A program made the position numbers and the translations under genes. DNA of 64,000 nt. Origin: Bradyrhizobium sp. BTAi1 (GTDB lineage: Bacteria; Pseudomonadota; Alphaproteobacteria; Rhizobiales; Xanthobacteraceae). The stretch is taken from the NCBI RefSeq assembly GCF_000015165.1, contig NC_009485.1, positions 6,591,501 through 6,655,500 on the forward strand, read 5' to 3'. Under the pieces are notes generated by a model, which worked only from the letters and a program-made list of their open reading frames with translations, did not search any database and had not been told where the DNA came from. Numbering within the stretch: position 1 is the first letter of the stretch; the number at the start of each line of letters is the position of its first letter. This document shows, piece after piece, positions 17,933 to 25,417 of this stretch.

Positions 17933-17946
17933 TTGATCAGAATCAA
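17933..17946. promoter_or_regulatory. FNR/FixK-type box upstream of the OFA transporter
   Basis: TTGAT-CAGA-ATCAA, a perfect match to the TTGAT-N4-ATCAA anaerobox. It lies 55 bp upstream of the transporter start, a plausible position for activation at low oxygen by FixK or FNR homologues. Confidence 0.65.
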
Positions 17947-18593
17947 TACGCTCACTCACCCCGCCCGCTATTGACGTATCAGAGCATTTCCGCAACGCAC
18001 AAATGTTCAGAACTGGTTCCAAGCGCATAACACCCCACCCACGGAGTTATGCCCTCATCATGATTACGCCGCGGTTCTACCTAGGCCGCCCCCGAGCGGG
18101 CAGGGCTCATCTTCCGCAACCTCCGCGGAAGCGCCCCAATTGGTGCAGAATCCGGGCAAATTGTCGATAGTAAAATGGTAATAGTTCGGCAAACGCCGTG
18201 GATGACTGCAATGCAGCACGCCGATGCTGCTAATAGACACACAAAATCACGTGCATCTGAAGTCATCGCCACTTTCGGCTGCAGTCAAAATTAACTTGGA
18301 CTGCTTGCAAGACCGGCAAGCGTCGTCGAGCGTTCATCAACTAACGCAGCCGGCGGCAACGGGTCGGCTGATCTCACCGCGCGCGCTGTTGCTCAGAAAA
18401 AGTGAACGGCAGACAACCTTCCCTTGCCTCACGGCAATCGCGCAAGCCTGGACTGAGAACGCGGCATTGTTATGAGCGCGCCTTGGCACCGATGCGACGA
18501 TAGGAAGCAGCCTACCCACTTGACTTCGACATTCCTGGATCAGTCGAAGACTACTTAGTAGGTGGTCGGAGCGTCTGCCGGTGCCGACGAACG
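17947..18593. other. Intergenic region upstream of OFA transporter
   Basis: About 650 bp with lower GC than its surroundings. No gene with a credible start and codon use is visible on either strand. It holds the upstream part of the OFA promoter and the downstream side of tusA. Confidence 0.5.
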
Positions 18594-18830
18594 TCATCCA
18601 GGAACCGCCGCCTTCTCGACCAAGAACACAACATGGCTGTCGCTGCGCGCGAGCAGCTCGATCCGATCGCCGGTTTCGCGAATCAGGTTGGGAATGTCGA
18701 TCACGGCCAGTGGATCGGTACAGCAGATTTCGAGCCGCTCTCCTGCGGCGAGCGACTGCAGCGCCTTGCGCGTCTTGAGAACCGGCAGCGGGCATTTCAG
18801 TCCCGTCAAATCCAACCTGATCATCGTCAT
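18594..18830 (-). CDS. tusA: TusA/SirA-family sulfur carrier protein
   Basis: 78 residues from MTMIRLDLTGLKCPLPVLKT. The family motif LDLTGLKCPLPVLKTRKAL contains the persulfide-carrying Cys13 followed by Pro-Leu-Pro, and the second half (GERLEICCTDPLAVIDIPNLIRETGD) fits the two-layer fold. It relays sulfur for tRNA thiolation, and in some bacteria for molybdenum-cofactor enzymes. Neighbouring mobB and mobA make the molybdenum link plausible. An ATG two codons downstream is an alternative start. Confidence 0.85.
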   Translation of the reverse strand: MTMIRLDLTGLKCPLPVLKTRKALQSLAAGERLEICCTDPLAVIDIPNLIRETGDRIELLARSDSHVVFLVEKAAVPG

Positions 18831-18844
18831 CCTGAGACCTTGGT

Positions 18845-18891
18845 CCCGCATCCTGCGGGGCAATCGGGTTCCATTACCTCACAATGGAACC
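18845..18891. terminator. Two adjacent hairpins between mobB and tusA
   Basis: CCCGCA-TCC-TGCGGG (18845-18859) and GGTTCCATT-7 bases-AATGGAACC (18867-18891) are both perfect. No T-run follows either, so termination is uncertain; they could instead affect mRNA processing between the same-strand genes mobB and tusA. Confidence 0.35.
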
Positions 18892-18989
18892 GCAACCGGA
18901 CGCTTCCAAGCGGCTTGATCTCTGCCGCCGGCAAGTTGCGCTCGGATGAAGTTCCCGGGCAATCGGGAACCGCACGGGACTCATGGCCA

Positions 18990-19508
18990 TCATCGCCCCG
19001 CATGCGATGAAGCCGCGGGCGGCCGCGCTGACTGCAGGAGCAGCGTCGCGATCGCCGCGATGTCGTCGAGATGGACCCATGGCAAAGCGGTCTCGACCGC
19101 TACATCGGCGGCGATTCCCACGATGCCCGCATCCTCCGGGAACAGCAGCGGCTTGCCGTTGGCCGCCCGATGCACCTCGATCCTGCGATGCGGCCCCGCT
19201 TTGTAGCCTTCCACGACCACCAGGTCGACCGGCGACATTTTCGCGAGCAGATCGTCGAGCCCCGGCTCGGGGGCGCCGCGCAGCTCGTGCATCAGGGCCC
19301 ACCGCGTGCCCGAGGACACCAGGACCTCCTGGGCGCCCGCCTCGCGATGGCGCCAGGAATCCTTGCCGGGCACGTCGACATCGAACTTGTGATGCGCGTG
19401 CTTGACCACCGAAACCCGCACACCCTGCGCGTTCAGCAGCGGAATGGTCCGCGTCAGCAGCGTGGTCTTGCCGGCGCCGCTCCAGCCGGCGAGGCCGATC
19501 ACCTTCAT
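18990..19508 (-). CDS. mobB: Molybdopterin-guanine dinucleotide biosynthesis adaptor MobB
   Basis: 172 residues. The start at MKVIGLAGWSGAGKTTLL is the conserved N-terminus with the P-loop (GWSGAGKTT, residues 8-16). VVKHAHHKFDVDVPGKDSWRHREAGAQEVLVSS and VDLVVVEGYKAG are typical MobB segments. A GTP-binding partner of MobA in making the bis-MGD cofactor required by formate-dehydrogenase-type enzymes. The frame is open for about 600 residues upstream, but that extension is antisense to mobA and neighbours and is rejected. Confidence 0.93.
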   Translation of the reverse strand: MKVIGLAGWSGAGKTTLLTRTIPLLNAQGVRVSVVKHAHHKFDVDVPGKDSWRHREAGAQEVLVSSGTRWALMHELRGAPEPGLDDLLAKMSPVDLVVVEGYKAGPHRRIEVHRAANGKPLLFPEDAGIVGIAADVAVETALPWVHLDDIAAIATLLLQSARPPAASSHAGR

Positions 19509-19736
19509 CGCCCGCTCCAGAATTCCAGCGGCACCGCCACACCCCTCACATCCCCGTCGCTTCGCTCGCATACCGAGATCGCCGCCGAGCCAACCGACCG
19601 AAGCTCTATAATGCCGACAGCGCAATGTCATGCCGCTCGGCTGCGGGACCGTGCTTCGTCCCCTGCATGGCGGCCGCGCTCCGGCCGACAGGTCGGACGC
19701 TGACCTCGCGGCGCAGGCGTGATAGTCGAGATCGCC

Positions 19737-20369
19737 ATGACCGAGCCCGTCCCACCGACATCGATTCCCGGCGTGCTGCTCGCCGGCGGCCTGGCGCGCC
19801 GCATGGGCGGCGGCGACAAGCCGATACGCATGATCGGCGGCCGGACCCTCCTGCAGCGCGTGATCTCGCGGCTGGCACCGCAATGCAGCTGCCTCATCCT
19901 CAACGCCAATGGCGATCCCGCGCGATTCGCCGCTTACGGCCTCACGGTCGTGCGCGACGGCGTTGCCGGCTTTCCCGGACCGCTCGCCGGCATCCTGGCC
20001 GGCCTCGACTGGGTCGCGGCGCAGATGCCCGAATCGCCGTGGATGCTGAGCGCGGCCGCCGACTGCCCGTTTTTGCCGCGTGATCTGGTGGCTCGGCTTG
20101 CCGGCGCGCGTGCAACAGAGGGTGCCGCGCTGGCGCTGGCCGAATCCGGCGGCCAGACACACCCGGTGATCGGGCTGTGGCCGGTCAGCCTGCGCGAGGA
20201 CCTCCGCCACGCTTTGGTGGCGGAGGACATCCGGAAGGTCACCCGCTTCACGGCGCGCTATCAGGTTGCGCGCGTGTCCTGGCCGGTGCTTCCCTTCGAT
20301 CCCTTCTTCAACGCCAACACCGCCGCGGATCTCGCCGAAGCGGAGCGGCTGGCCGCACAGGATGATTGA
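19737..20369 (+). CDS. mobA: Molybdenum cofactor guanylyltransferase MobA
   Basis: 210 residues. N-terminal nucleotide-binding motif GVLLAGGLARRMGGGDKP; DCPFLP metal-binding region (AAADCPFLPRDLV); GQTHPVIGLWP; and the terminal FFNANTAADLAEAE typical of MobA. It transfers GMP to molybdopterin. An ATG six codons after an upstream GTG is chosen; no strong ribosome-binding site distinguishes them. It is divergent from mobB across 228 bp and followed by a small transporter gene after 9 bp. Confidence 0.93.
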   Translation: MTEPVPPTSIPGVLLAGGLARRMGGGDKPIRMIGGRTLLQRVISRLAPQCSCLILNANGDPARFAAYGLTVVRDGVAGFPGPLAGILAGLDWVAAQMPESPWMLSAAADCPFLPRDLVARLAGARATEGAALALAESGGQTHPVIGLWPVSLREDLRHALVAEDIRKVTRFTARYQVARVSWPVLPFDPFFNANTAADLAEAERLAAQDD

Positions 20370-20378
20370 GGGCGCGTG

Positions 20379-20969
20379 ATGGATACGACGACCCCCGTCC
20401 GCCGCGCAGTGCTTGCGGTCGCCGCGCTCAATCTCGGTTATTTCGGGATCGAGTTCGCCGTTGCGCTGTCGATCGGCTCGGTCTCGCTGTTTGCCGACAG
20501 CGTCGACTTCCTCGAAGACGCCTCCGTCAATCTCCTGATCGCGCTGGCGCTGCGCTGGAGTCCCACGCGACGCGCGCAGCTCGGCAAAGTGCTGGCGCTG
20601 ATCCTGCTCGCGCCGGCGCTCGCCGGATTGTGGACCGCGGGCGAGAAGCTGTTTGCGCCGGAGGTGCCGGCGCCGCTGCCGCTCACCATCACGGGCCTCG
20701 GCGCACTCATCGTCAATCTCGGTTGCGCGCTGATCCTGGCGCGCGTTCGCGATCATCAAGGCAGCCTCACACGGGCGGCTTTTCTGTCGGCGCGCAACGA
20801 CGCCTTCGCCAATATCGCCATTATCGCCGCCGGACTCGTCACCGCATTTCTGTGGCGCTCGGTCTGGCCCGATCTCATCGTCGGCGTCGGCATCGCGCTG
20901 ATGAACGCCGACGCCGCGCGCGAGGTCTGGGAGGCCGCGCATGAGGAGCATAAGGCCGCCAAGGCCTGA
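20379..20969 (+). CDS. Small CDF-like cation efflux membrane protein
   Basis: 196 residues with about five or six membrane helices. LFADSVDFLEDASVNLLIAL resembles the metal-binding helix of cation-diffusion facilitators (here DSVDFLEDA rather than the usual HxxxD), and FLSARNDAFANIAIIAAGL resembles the second site (S-RNDAFAN). The C-terminal cytoplasmic domain of classic CDF proteins is reduced to a short Ala/Glu/His tail. Transport of a divalent cation is inferred. Probably in one transcript with mobA. A GTG one codon upstream is an alternative start. Confidence 0.75.
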   Translation: MDTTTPVRRAVLAVAALNLGYFGIEFAVALSIGSVSLFADSVDFLEDASVNLLIALALRWSPTRRAQLGKVLALILLAPALAGLWTAGEKLFAPEVPAPLPLTITGLGALIVNLGCALILARVRDHQGSLTRAAFLSARNDAFANIAIIAAGLVTAFLWRSVWPDLIVGVGIALMNADAAREVWEAAHEEHKAAKA

Positions 20970-21168
20970 TCGCGCGCATGGCTTGCGCCCGTGCTGAGCG
21001 AGCGAGCCGATTGCGCCGCGCTGCAGCGCACAGGATCCCTCCACCGGCTGGTGTCCCGGGATGATTGACGGCCGCTTCGGTTTGCTTTGAGATAGGTGGA
21101 GCGGCCGGCAGAGCCGCGACCAACAACCGCGCCATGCCGCGGTCAGAAACGCGGTCAGTGGAGGACGA
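20970..21168. other. Intergenic, promoter region of LivJ-like gene
   Basis: About 200 bp without a gene; it precedes the binding-protein gene, with a GGAGG-type ribosome-binding site just before that start. Confidence 0.4.
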
Positions 21169-22380
21169 ATGCAGCTCACTGCTTTGAAGCGCGCGGCGTG
21201 GGCGGCCGCGGCGCTGCTGGTCACGACGGCAGCGCAGGCCGAGATCTCCGACAACGTTGTCAAGATCGGCGTGCTCAGCGACATGAACGGCCCCGCCTCG
21301 ACGCCGACCGGCCAGGGCTCGGTCACCGCGGCGCAGATGGCCGTCGACGATTTCGGCGGCAAGGTGCTGGACAAGCCGATCAGCGTCATCGTTGGCGACC
21401 ATCAGCTCAAGCCCGACATCGGCGCCGCGATCGCGCGCCGCTGGTATGACACCGAGCAGGTCGATCTCATCGTCGACGTACCGGTCTCGGCGGTCGGCCT
21501 GGCGGTGCAGACCATCGCCACCGAGAAGAAGCGGCTGTTCATCACCCAATCGACCGGTGCGGCCGATTTCCACGGCAAGTTCTGCTCGCCTTACGCCATG
21601 CAATGGGTGTTCGACACCAGGGCACTGGCCACCGGCACCGCGAAGGAGGTCGTCAAGCGCGGCGGCGACAGCTGGTTCTTCATCACCGACGACTATGCCT
21701 TCGGCCATTCGCTGGAGCGCGATGCGGCTGGCGTCGTCACCGCTAATGGCGGCAAGGTCGTGGGCGCGGTGCGCCCGCCCTTCGCGACGCCCGATTTGTC
21801 CTCCTTCATCCTGCAGGCGCAGGCCTCCAAGGCCAAGATCATCGGCATCGCCGCAGGTCCCCCGAACAACATGAACGAGATCAAGACGGCGGCGGAATTC
21901 GGCCTGCTCAAGGGCGGCCAGCAGATGGCGGCGCTGCTGGCGCTGATCACCGACATTCATTCGCTGGGACTGCCGGCGGCGCAGGGCCTCCTGCTCACCA
22001 CCTCGTTCTATTGGGACATGGACGACAAGACGCGCGAATGGTCGAAGCGCTATTTCGCCAAGATGAACCGGATGCCGACGATGTGGCAGGCGGGCGTCTA
22101 CTCCGCGGTCACGCATTATCTCAACGCGGTCAGAGCTGCCGGCAGCGACGATCCGCTGGCCGTGGCCGCGAAGATGCGCGAGACCCCGGTCGAGGACTTC
22201 TTCGCCCGCAACGGCCGGCTGCGCGCTGACAATCTGATGGTGCACGATCTCGTGCTGGCGCAGGTCAAGTCGCCGGACGAGAGCAAATATCCGTGGGACT
22301 ACTACAAGATCCTTGCGACCATCAAAGGCGAGGAGGCGTTCGGCCCGCCCGATCCGGCCTGCCCGCTGATCAAGAGATGA
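21169..22380 (+). CDS. Periplasmic branched-chain-amino-acid-type (LivJ-like) binding protein
   Basis: 403 residues with an N-terminal signal peptide (KRAAWAAAALLVTTAAQA, cleavage after AQA). Type I periplasmic fold starting VVKIGVLSDMNGPASTPTGQGSVTAAQMAVDDFGG, then VDLIVDVPVSAVGLAVQTIA and SWFFITDDYAFGHSLERDA. No permease or ATPase is adjacent, so it is either an orphan or serves a distant transporter. Relatives bind amino acids, amides or aromatic acids; the ligand cannot be told from sequence. A TctC-type binding protein follows after 78 bp. Confidence 0.88.
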   Translation: MQLTALKRAAWAAAALLVTTAAQAEISDNVVKIGVLSDMNGPASTPTGQGSVTAAQMAVDDFGGKVLDKPISVIVGDHQLKPDIGAAIARRWYDTEQVDLIVDVPVSAVGLAVQTIATEKKRLFITQSTGAADFHGKFCSPYAMQWVFDTRALATGTAKEVVKRGGDSWFFITDDYAFGHSLERDAAGVVTANGGKVVGAVRPPFATPDLSSFILQAQASKAKIIGIAAGPPNNMNEIKTAAEFGLLKGGQQMAALLALITDIHSLGLPAAQGLLLTTSFYWDMDDKTREWSKRYFAKMNRMPTMWQAGVYSAVTHYLNAVRAAGSDDPLAVAAKMRETPVEDFFARNGRLRADNLMVHDLVLAQVKSPDESKYPWDYYKILATIKGEEAFGPPDPACPLIKR

Positions 22381-22458
22381 CGGCGCACTGACGTCCCGGC
22401 GGCCGGTGCCGTCGGGCCGGCCCACATGACCCGCAAACGGCAAGATCGGGAGGCAACG

Positions 22459-23424
22459 ATGAAACTGGCACGCGCGATATTATTCGGTGTGATCGTTGCG
22501 CTGGGACTGGCCGCCAAGCCCGCTTTGGCCGCCTACCCCGATCGTCAGGTACGCTGGCTGATCGGCTTCGCCCCGGGCGGTCCGGTCGACATCGTCGCGC
22601 GCATCATGGCGCAATGGCTGTCGGAGCGCTTCGGCCAGCAATTCGTGGTCGAGAACCGCACCGGCTCCGGGGGCAACATCGCCGCCGCCGCGATGATCAA
22701 TGCGCCACCGGACGGCTATACGCTGCTGTTCGTGGCGCCGAACAATGCGATCAGCACCTCGCTCTACAAGAAGCTGCCCTACGACTTCATCCGCGACACG
22801 GTGCCGGTCGCGAGCATCATGCAGCTCACCAACATGCTGGTGGTCAGCAACGATGTGCCGGCCAGGACGGTCAAGGATTTCATCGACTATTGCCGGGCCA
22901 ATCCCGGCAAGATCGCGTTTGCCTCCTCGGGCAACGGCACCTCCGTGCACATGGCGGCCGAGTTGTTCAAGGCGATGACCAAATGCGACATGCTGCACGT
23001 GCCCTATCGCGGCTCGGCGCTGGCCTTCCCCGACATCATTTCGAACAAGGTGCAGTTGATCTTCGACAATCTGCCGACCGCGCTGGAGCAGGCGCGCGGC
23101 GGCAGCGTGCGCGCGCTCGGCGTCACCTCGCCGCAGCGCTGGCCCACGGTGCCGGACGTCCCGGCGATCGCCGAGACCGTGCCGGGTTACGAATCGGTCG
23201 GCTTCTACGGCATCTCCGCGCCCAAGGGCACACCGCCAGAGATCGTCGAGATCCTCAACAAGGCCGTCGGCGAGGCCCTCAAGGACCCCAAGCTGGTGGC
23301 CCGCCTGACCGAGACCGGCGGCATTCCGCGCGCCATGACGCCAGCGGAGTTCGGCAAGCTGGTCGCCGAAGAGACCGAGAAATGGCGCAAGGTGGTGGAA
23401 TTCGCCGGCGTGTCGGTCGATTGA
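22459..23424 (+). CDS. TctC/Bug-family tripartite tricarboxylate transporter binding protein
   Basis: 321 residues; the start at MKLARAILFGVIVALGLAAK is preceded by GGGAGG. Signal peptide ends at ALA-AYP. Family landmarks: YPDRQVRWLIGFAPGGPVDIVAR, VVENRTGSGGNIAAAAM, PPDGYTLLFV, ASSGNGTSVHMAAELF and VPYRGSALAFPDII. Bug proteins bind carboxylates or other small organics and usually feed TctAB, which is not present here. It is the last chromosomal gene before the tRNA/island junction. Confidence 0.92.
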   Translation: MKLARAILFGVIVALGLAAKPALAAYPDRQVRWLIGFAPGGPVDIVARIMAQWLSERFGQQFVVENRTGSGGNIAAAAMINAPPDGYTLLFVAPNNAISTSLYKKLPYDFIRDTVPVASIMQLTNMLVVSNDVPARTVKDFIDYCRANPGKIAFASSGNGTSVHMAAELFKAMTKCDMLHVPYRGSALAFPDIISNKVQLIFDNLPTALEQARGGSVRALGVTSPQRWPTVPDVPAIAETVPGYESVGFYGISAPKGTPPEIVEILNKAVGEALKDPKLVARLTETGGIPRAMTPAEFGKLVAEETEKWRKVVEFAGVSVD

Positions 23425-23610
23425 GGCGACGCCCGGCCCCGACCACCGGGCGGCTCCGACCGGCGCGCTGCCGCCCACAAAACCATCCGGCTGTGGCATT
23501 GCCCGATCGTCACCGGCGCTGTAAACGGAGCCCGCACCGTCGCCGGGTCGTTTCCGCCGCACCGGGCAGGCCCCCAGCCTCCCCACAGCCGCAAACACCT
23601 CCGCGCCGCG

Positions 23611-23686
23611 GGGCCTGTAGCTCAATGGTTAGAGCCGGCCGCTCATAACGGTCTGGTTGCAGGTTCGAGTCCTGCCGGGCCCACCA
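23611..23686 (+). tRNA. tRNA with CAU anticodon (Ile2 or elongator Met)
   Basis: 76 bases including an encoded CCA. The acceptor stem GGGCCTG pairs with CGGGCCC (one G-U); D-arm GCTC/GAGC; anticodon stem GGCCG/CGGTC around loop CTCATAA; T-arm GCAGG/CCTGC with TTCGAGT. Anticodon CAU means either elongator tRNA-Met or the lysidine-modified tRNA-Ile2; the CTCATAA loop does not decide. Its last 15 bases are duplicated at 46883-46897, marking it as the integration site of the island that follows. Confidence 0.95.
23672..23686. repeat. attL core of the island (tRNA 3' end)
   Basis: CTGCCGGGCCCACCA, within the tRNA gene, identical to the copy at 46883-46897. The tRNA stays intact, as is usual for tRNA-targeting integrases. 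Confidence 0.85.
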
Positions 23687-23820
23687 CATTGATGATCCGC
23701 CGGCGTTCGTGCTCATCCGCCATCGTTCACCGAAGGCTACAAAACTCCTTATTTTGCAACGATATCTTGCTGTTGTGGCGTTCGCCGCCGTTCGTCCACC
23801 GGTTGCTGACATCCCGGGAT

Positions 23821-23842
23821 TTTGTTGGTATATTTGTTGGTA
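23821..23842. repeat. Tandem TTTGTTGGTA repeat, left copy
   Basis: Two TTTGTTGGTA units 12 bases apart, 30 bp before the integrase start. The same arrangement recurs at 25199 and 46797. They are probably integrase arm-type binding sites or an operator of the integrase promoter. Confidence 0.6.
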
Positions 23843-23872
23843 GGTCATCGAAGCCAGAATCGAGATACCAAC

Positions 23873-25096
23873 ATGCCGCTCACGGATACGAAGTGCCGGA
23901 ATGCGAAGGGGCAGATCAAGTCGCGCAAGCTCTCCGATGGCGGCGGCTTGCATCTGTTGATCACTCCGGACGGAGCCAAGTACTGGCGCTTGGCCTATCG
24001 GTGGCACGGCAAGCAACGCACGCTTGCGCTCGGCGTCTATCCGGCTGTCGGGCTTATCGAGGCGCGCGCGTCGCGCGACGATGCCAAGCGCAGCATTGCC
24101 GCCGACATCGATCCCTCCATCGTGAAACGTGAGCGTAAACGGGCCGCGAAGATTGCAACTGGCAACACCTTCGAAGCGGTCGCGCGCGAATGGCACGAAA
24201 ACTGGAAGGATGCCCGTAGCCCCTATTACGCCGCGCAGATCCTCCGGCGTCTGGAGGCGGATGCCTTCCCAGCGATCGGTCGGCGTTCGATCGCCGCACT
24301 CGAACCGCCGGAACTACTGGACATGCTGCGCAAGGTCGAGAAGCGCGGGGTAAACGAAACAGCACGACGGCTGAAGCAACTCGTCGGTCAGATATTTCGC
24401 TTTGCTATCGTGACCGGCCGAGCGAAGCGGGACCCCTCCGTTGATCTCAAGGACGCTTTACGAGCCACCGGAGAACCGCAGCGTCACAGAGCGATGCCGC
24501 TTTCAGAGCTGCCAACGTTCTTGCAGAAGTTGGAGAGTTACAGTGGCGAGCAGCAGACCAAACTTGCATTGAAGCTGGTAACCCTGACGTTTCTTCGAAC
24601 GACTGAATTGCGCGCCGGCAAGTGGAACGAACTGGAGAACCTTGATGAAAATTCCGCTTTGTGGCGCATTCCGGCCGAACGCATGAAAATGCGCCTGGAG
24701 CACCTGGTGCCTCTGTCACGGCAAGCCGTCGCAGCATTGCGCGAGCTGCGCACGCTTTCCGGCGGCAGTCCCAATATCTTCCCTTCGCCGGGAAAAGGCG
24801 ACTGCATGTCCAGCAACACCATGCTCTACGCCCTCTACCGGATGGGATATCACGGCCGCGCCACGACGCACGGTTTCCGCGCCGTCGCTTCCACGATCCT
24901 GAACGAAACCAACTTGTTCAACCGAGACTGGATCGAACGCCAGCTTTCACACGTGGAACGAAACGAAGTGCGGCGTGCCTACAACGCTGCGGAGTGGATG
25001 CCTGATCGTCGAAGAATGATGCAGTGGTGGGCAGACCATATTACTGCGTTGGCTCTCGAAGGCGATAAAATTATTCCGTTGTCGCGCGCGGGTTAA
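23873..25096 (+). CDS. P4-type tyrosine integrase with DUF4102 N-terminus
   Basis: 407 residues. The start at MPLTDTKCRNAKGQIKSRKL is the conserved beginning of this family. The N-terminal arm-binding DUF4102 domain runs to about 90 (SDGGGLHLLITPDGAKYWRLAYR, LALGVYPAVGLIEARA). The core-binding domain is at about 100-190, and the catalytic domain contains LRTTELRAGKW (Arg), THGFRA (His-x-x-Arg region), QLSHVE (His) and the Tyr in RRAYNAAEW. It integrates into the 3' end of the adjacent tRNA and drives excision with a directionality factor. Intact. Confidence 0.95.
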   Translation: MPLTDTKCRNAKGQIKSRKLSDGGGLHLLITPDGAKYWRLAYRWHGKQRTLALGVYPAVGLIEARASRDDAKRSIAADIDPSIVKRERKRAAKIATGNTFEAVAREWHENWKDARSPYYAAQILRRLEADAFPAIGRRSIAALEPPELLDMLRKVEKRGVNETARRLKQLVGQIFRFAIVTGRAKRDPSVDLKDALRATGEPQRHRAMPLSELPTFLQKLESYSGEQQTKLALKLVTLTFLRTTELRAGKWNELENLDENSALWRIPAERMKMRLEHLVPLSRQAVAALRELRTLSGGSPNIFPSPGKGDCMSSNTMLYALYRMGYHGRATTHGFRAVASTILNETNLFNRDWIERQLSHVERNEVRRAYNAAEWMPDRRRMMQWWADHITALALEGDKIIPLSRAG

Positions 25097-25417
25097 TCCG
25101 CCCTCATCCGCCAGCGTTCGCTTTCCCCTATAATCACCGGCCTAGGTCGCATCTTGGCCTTCGCCGCTGTTCACGCGGTTTTGCCGGTATCCGGCAGATT
25201 TGTTGGTATCGTTGTTGGTAGATCGTGAGAGTGCTGGTATCGCGATCTTTACGGAAGTGTGTGAATCAAATAATTTCAACGTGTTACCGATAAGTTTGGA
25301 CGAAGCGTGCCTCATTGATCTTCATGGTGCTTCAGCCCGATCACGCGAACTCATTCCAACGAAGACCGGGCAATACACTCGCCGGATTGTGCGGGAGCTG
25401 AGGGCCTCACATCAAGA
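25097..25417. other. Gap between integrase and molybdoenzyme gene
   Basis: About 320 bp holding the second copy of the integrase-flanking repeat region (to 25220) and then about 200 bp of lower-GC DNA without a convincing gene. A plus-strand open frame exists, but its only early start codons lie inside the repeat. Confidence 0.5.
25199..25220. repeat. Tandem TTTGTTGGTA repeat, middle copy
   Basis: TTTGTTGGTA followed 12 bases later by GTTGTTGGTA (one mismatch), about 100 bp after the integrase stop. The preceding segment (TCATCCGCCAGCGTTC at about 25104) also matches sequence upstream of the integrase (TCATCCGCCATCGTTC at about 23713), so the integrase lies between two copies of one control/attachment region. 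Confidence 0.6.

Noticed and set aside
19509..21389. N-terminal extension of the mobB frame by about 620 residues
   Set aside because: It is antisense to mobA, the CDF-like gene and the LivJ-like gene; MobB's conserved start with its P-loop is at 19508.
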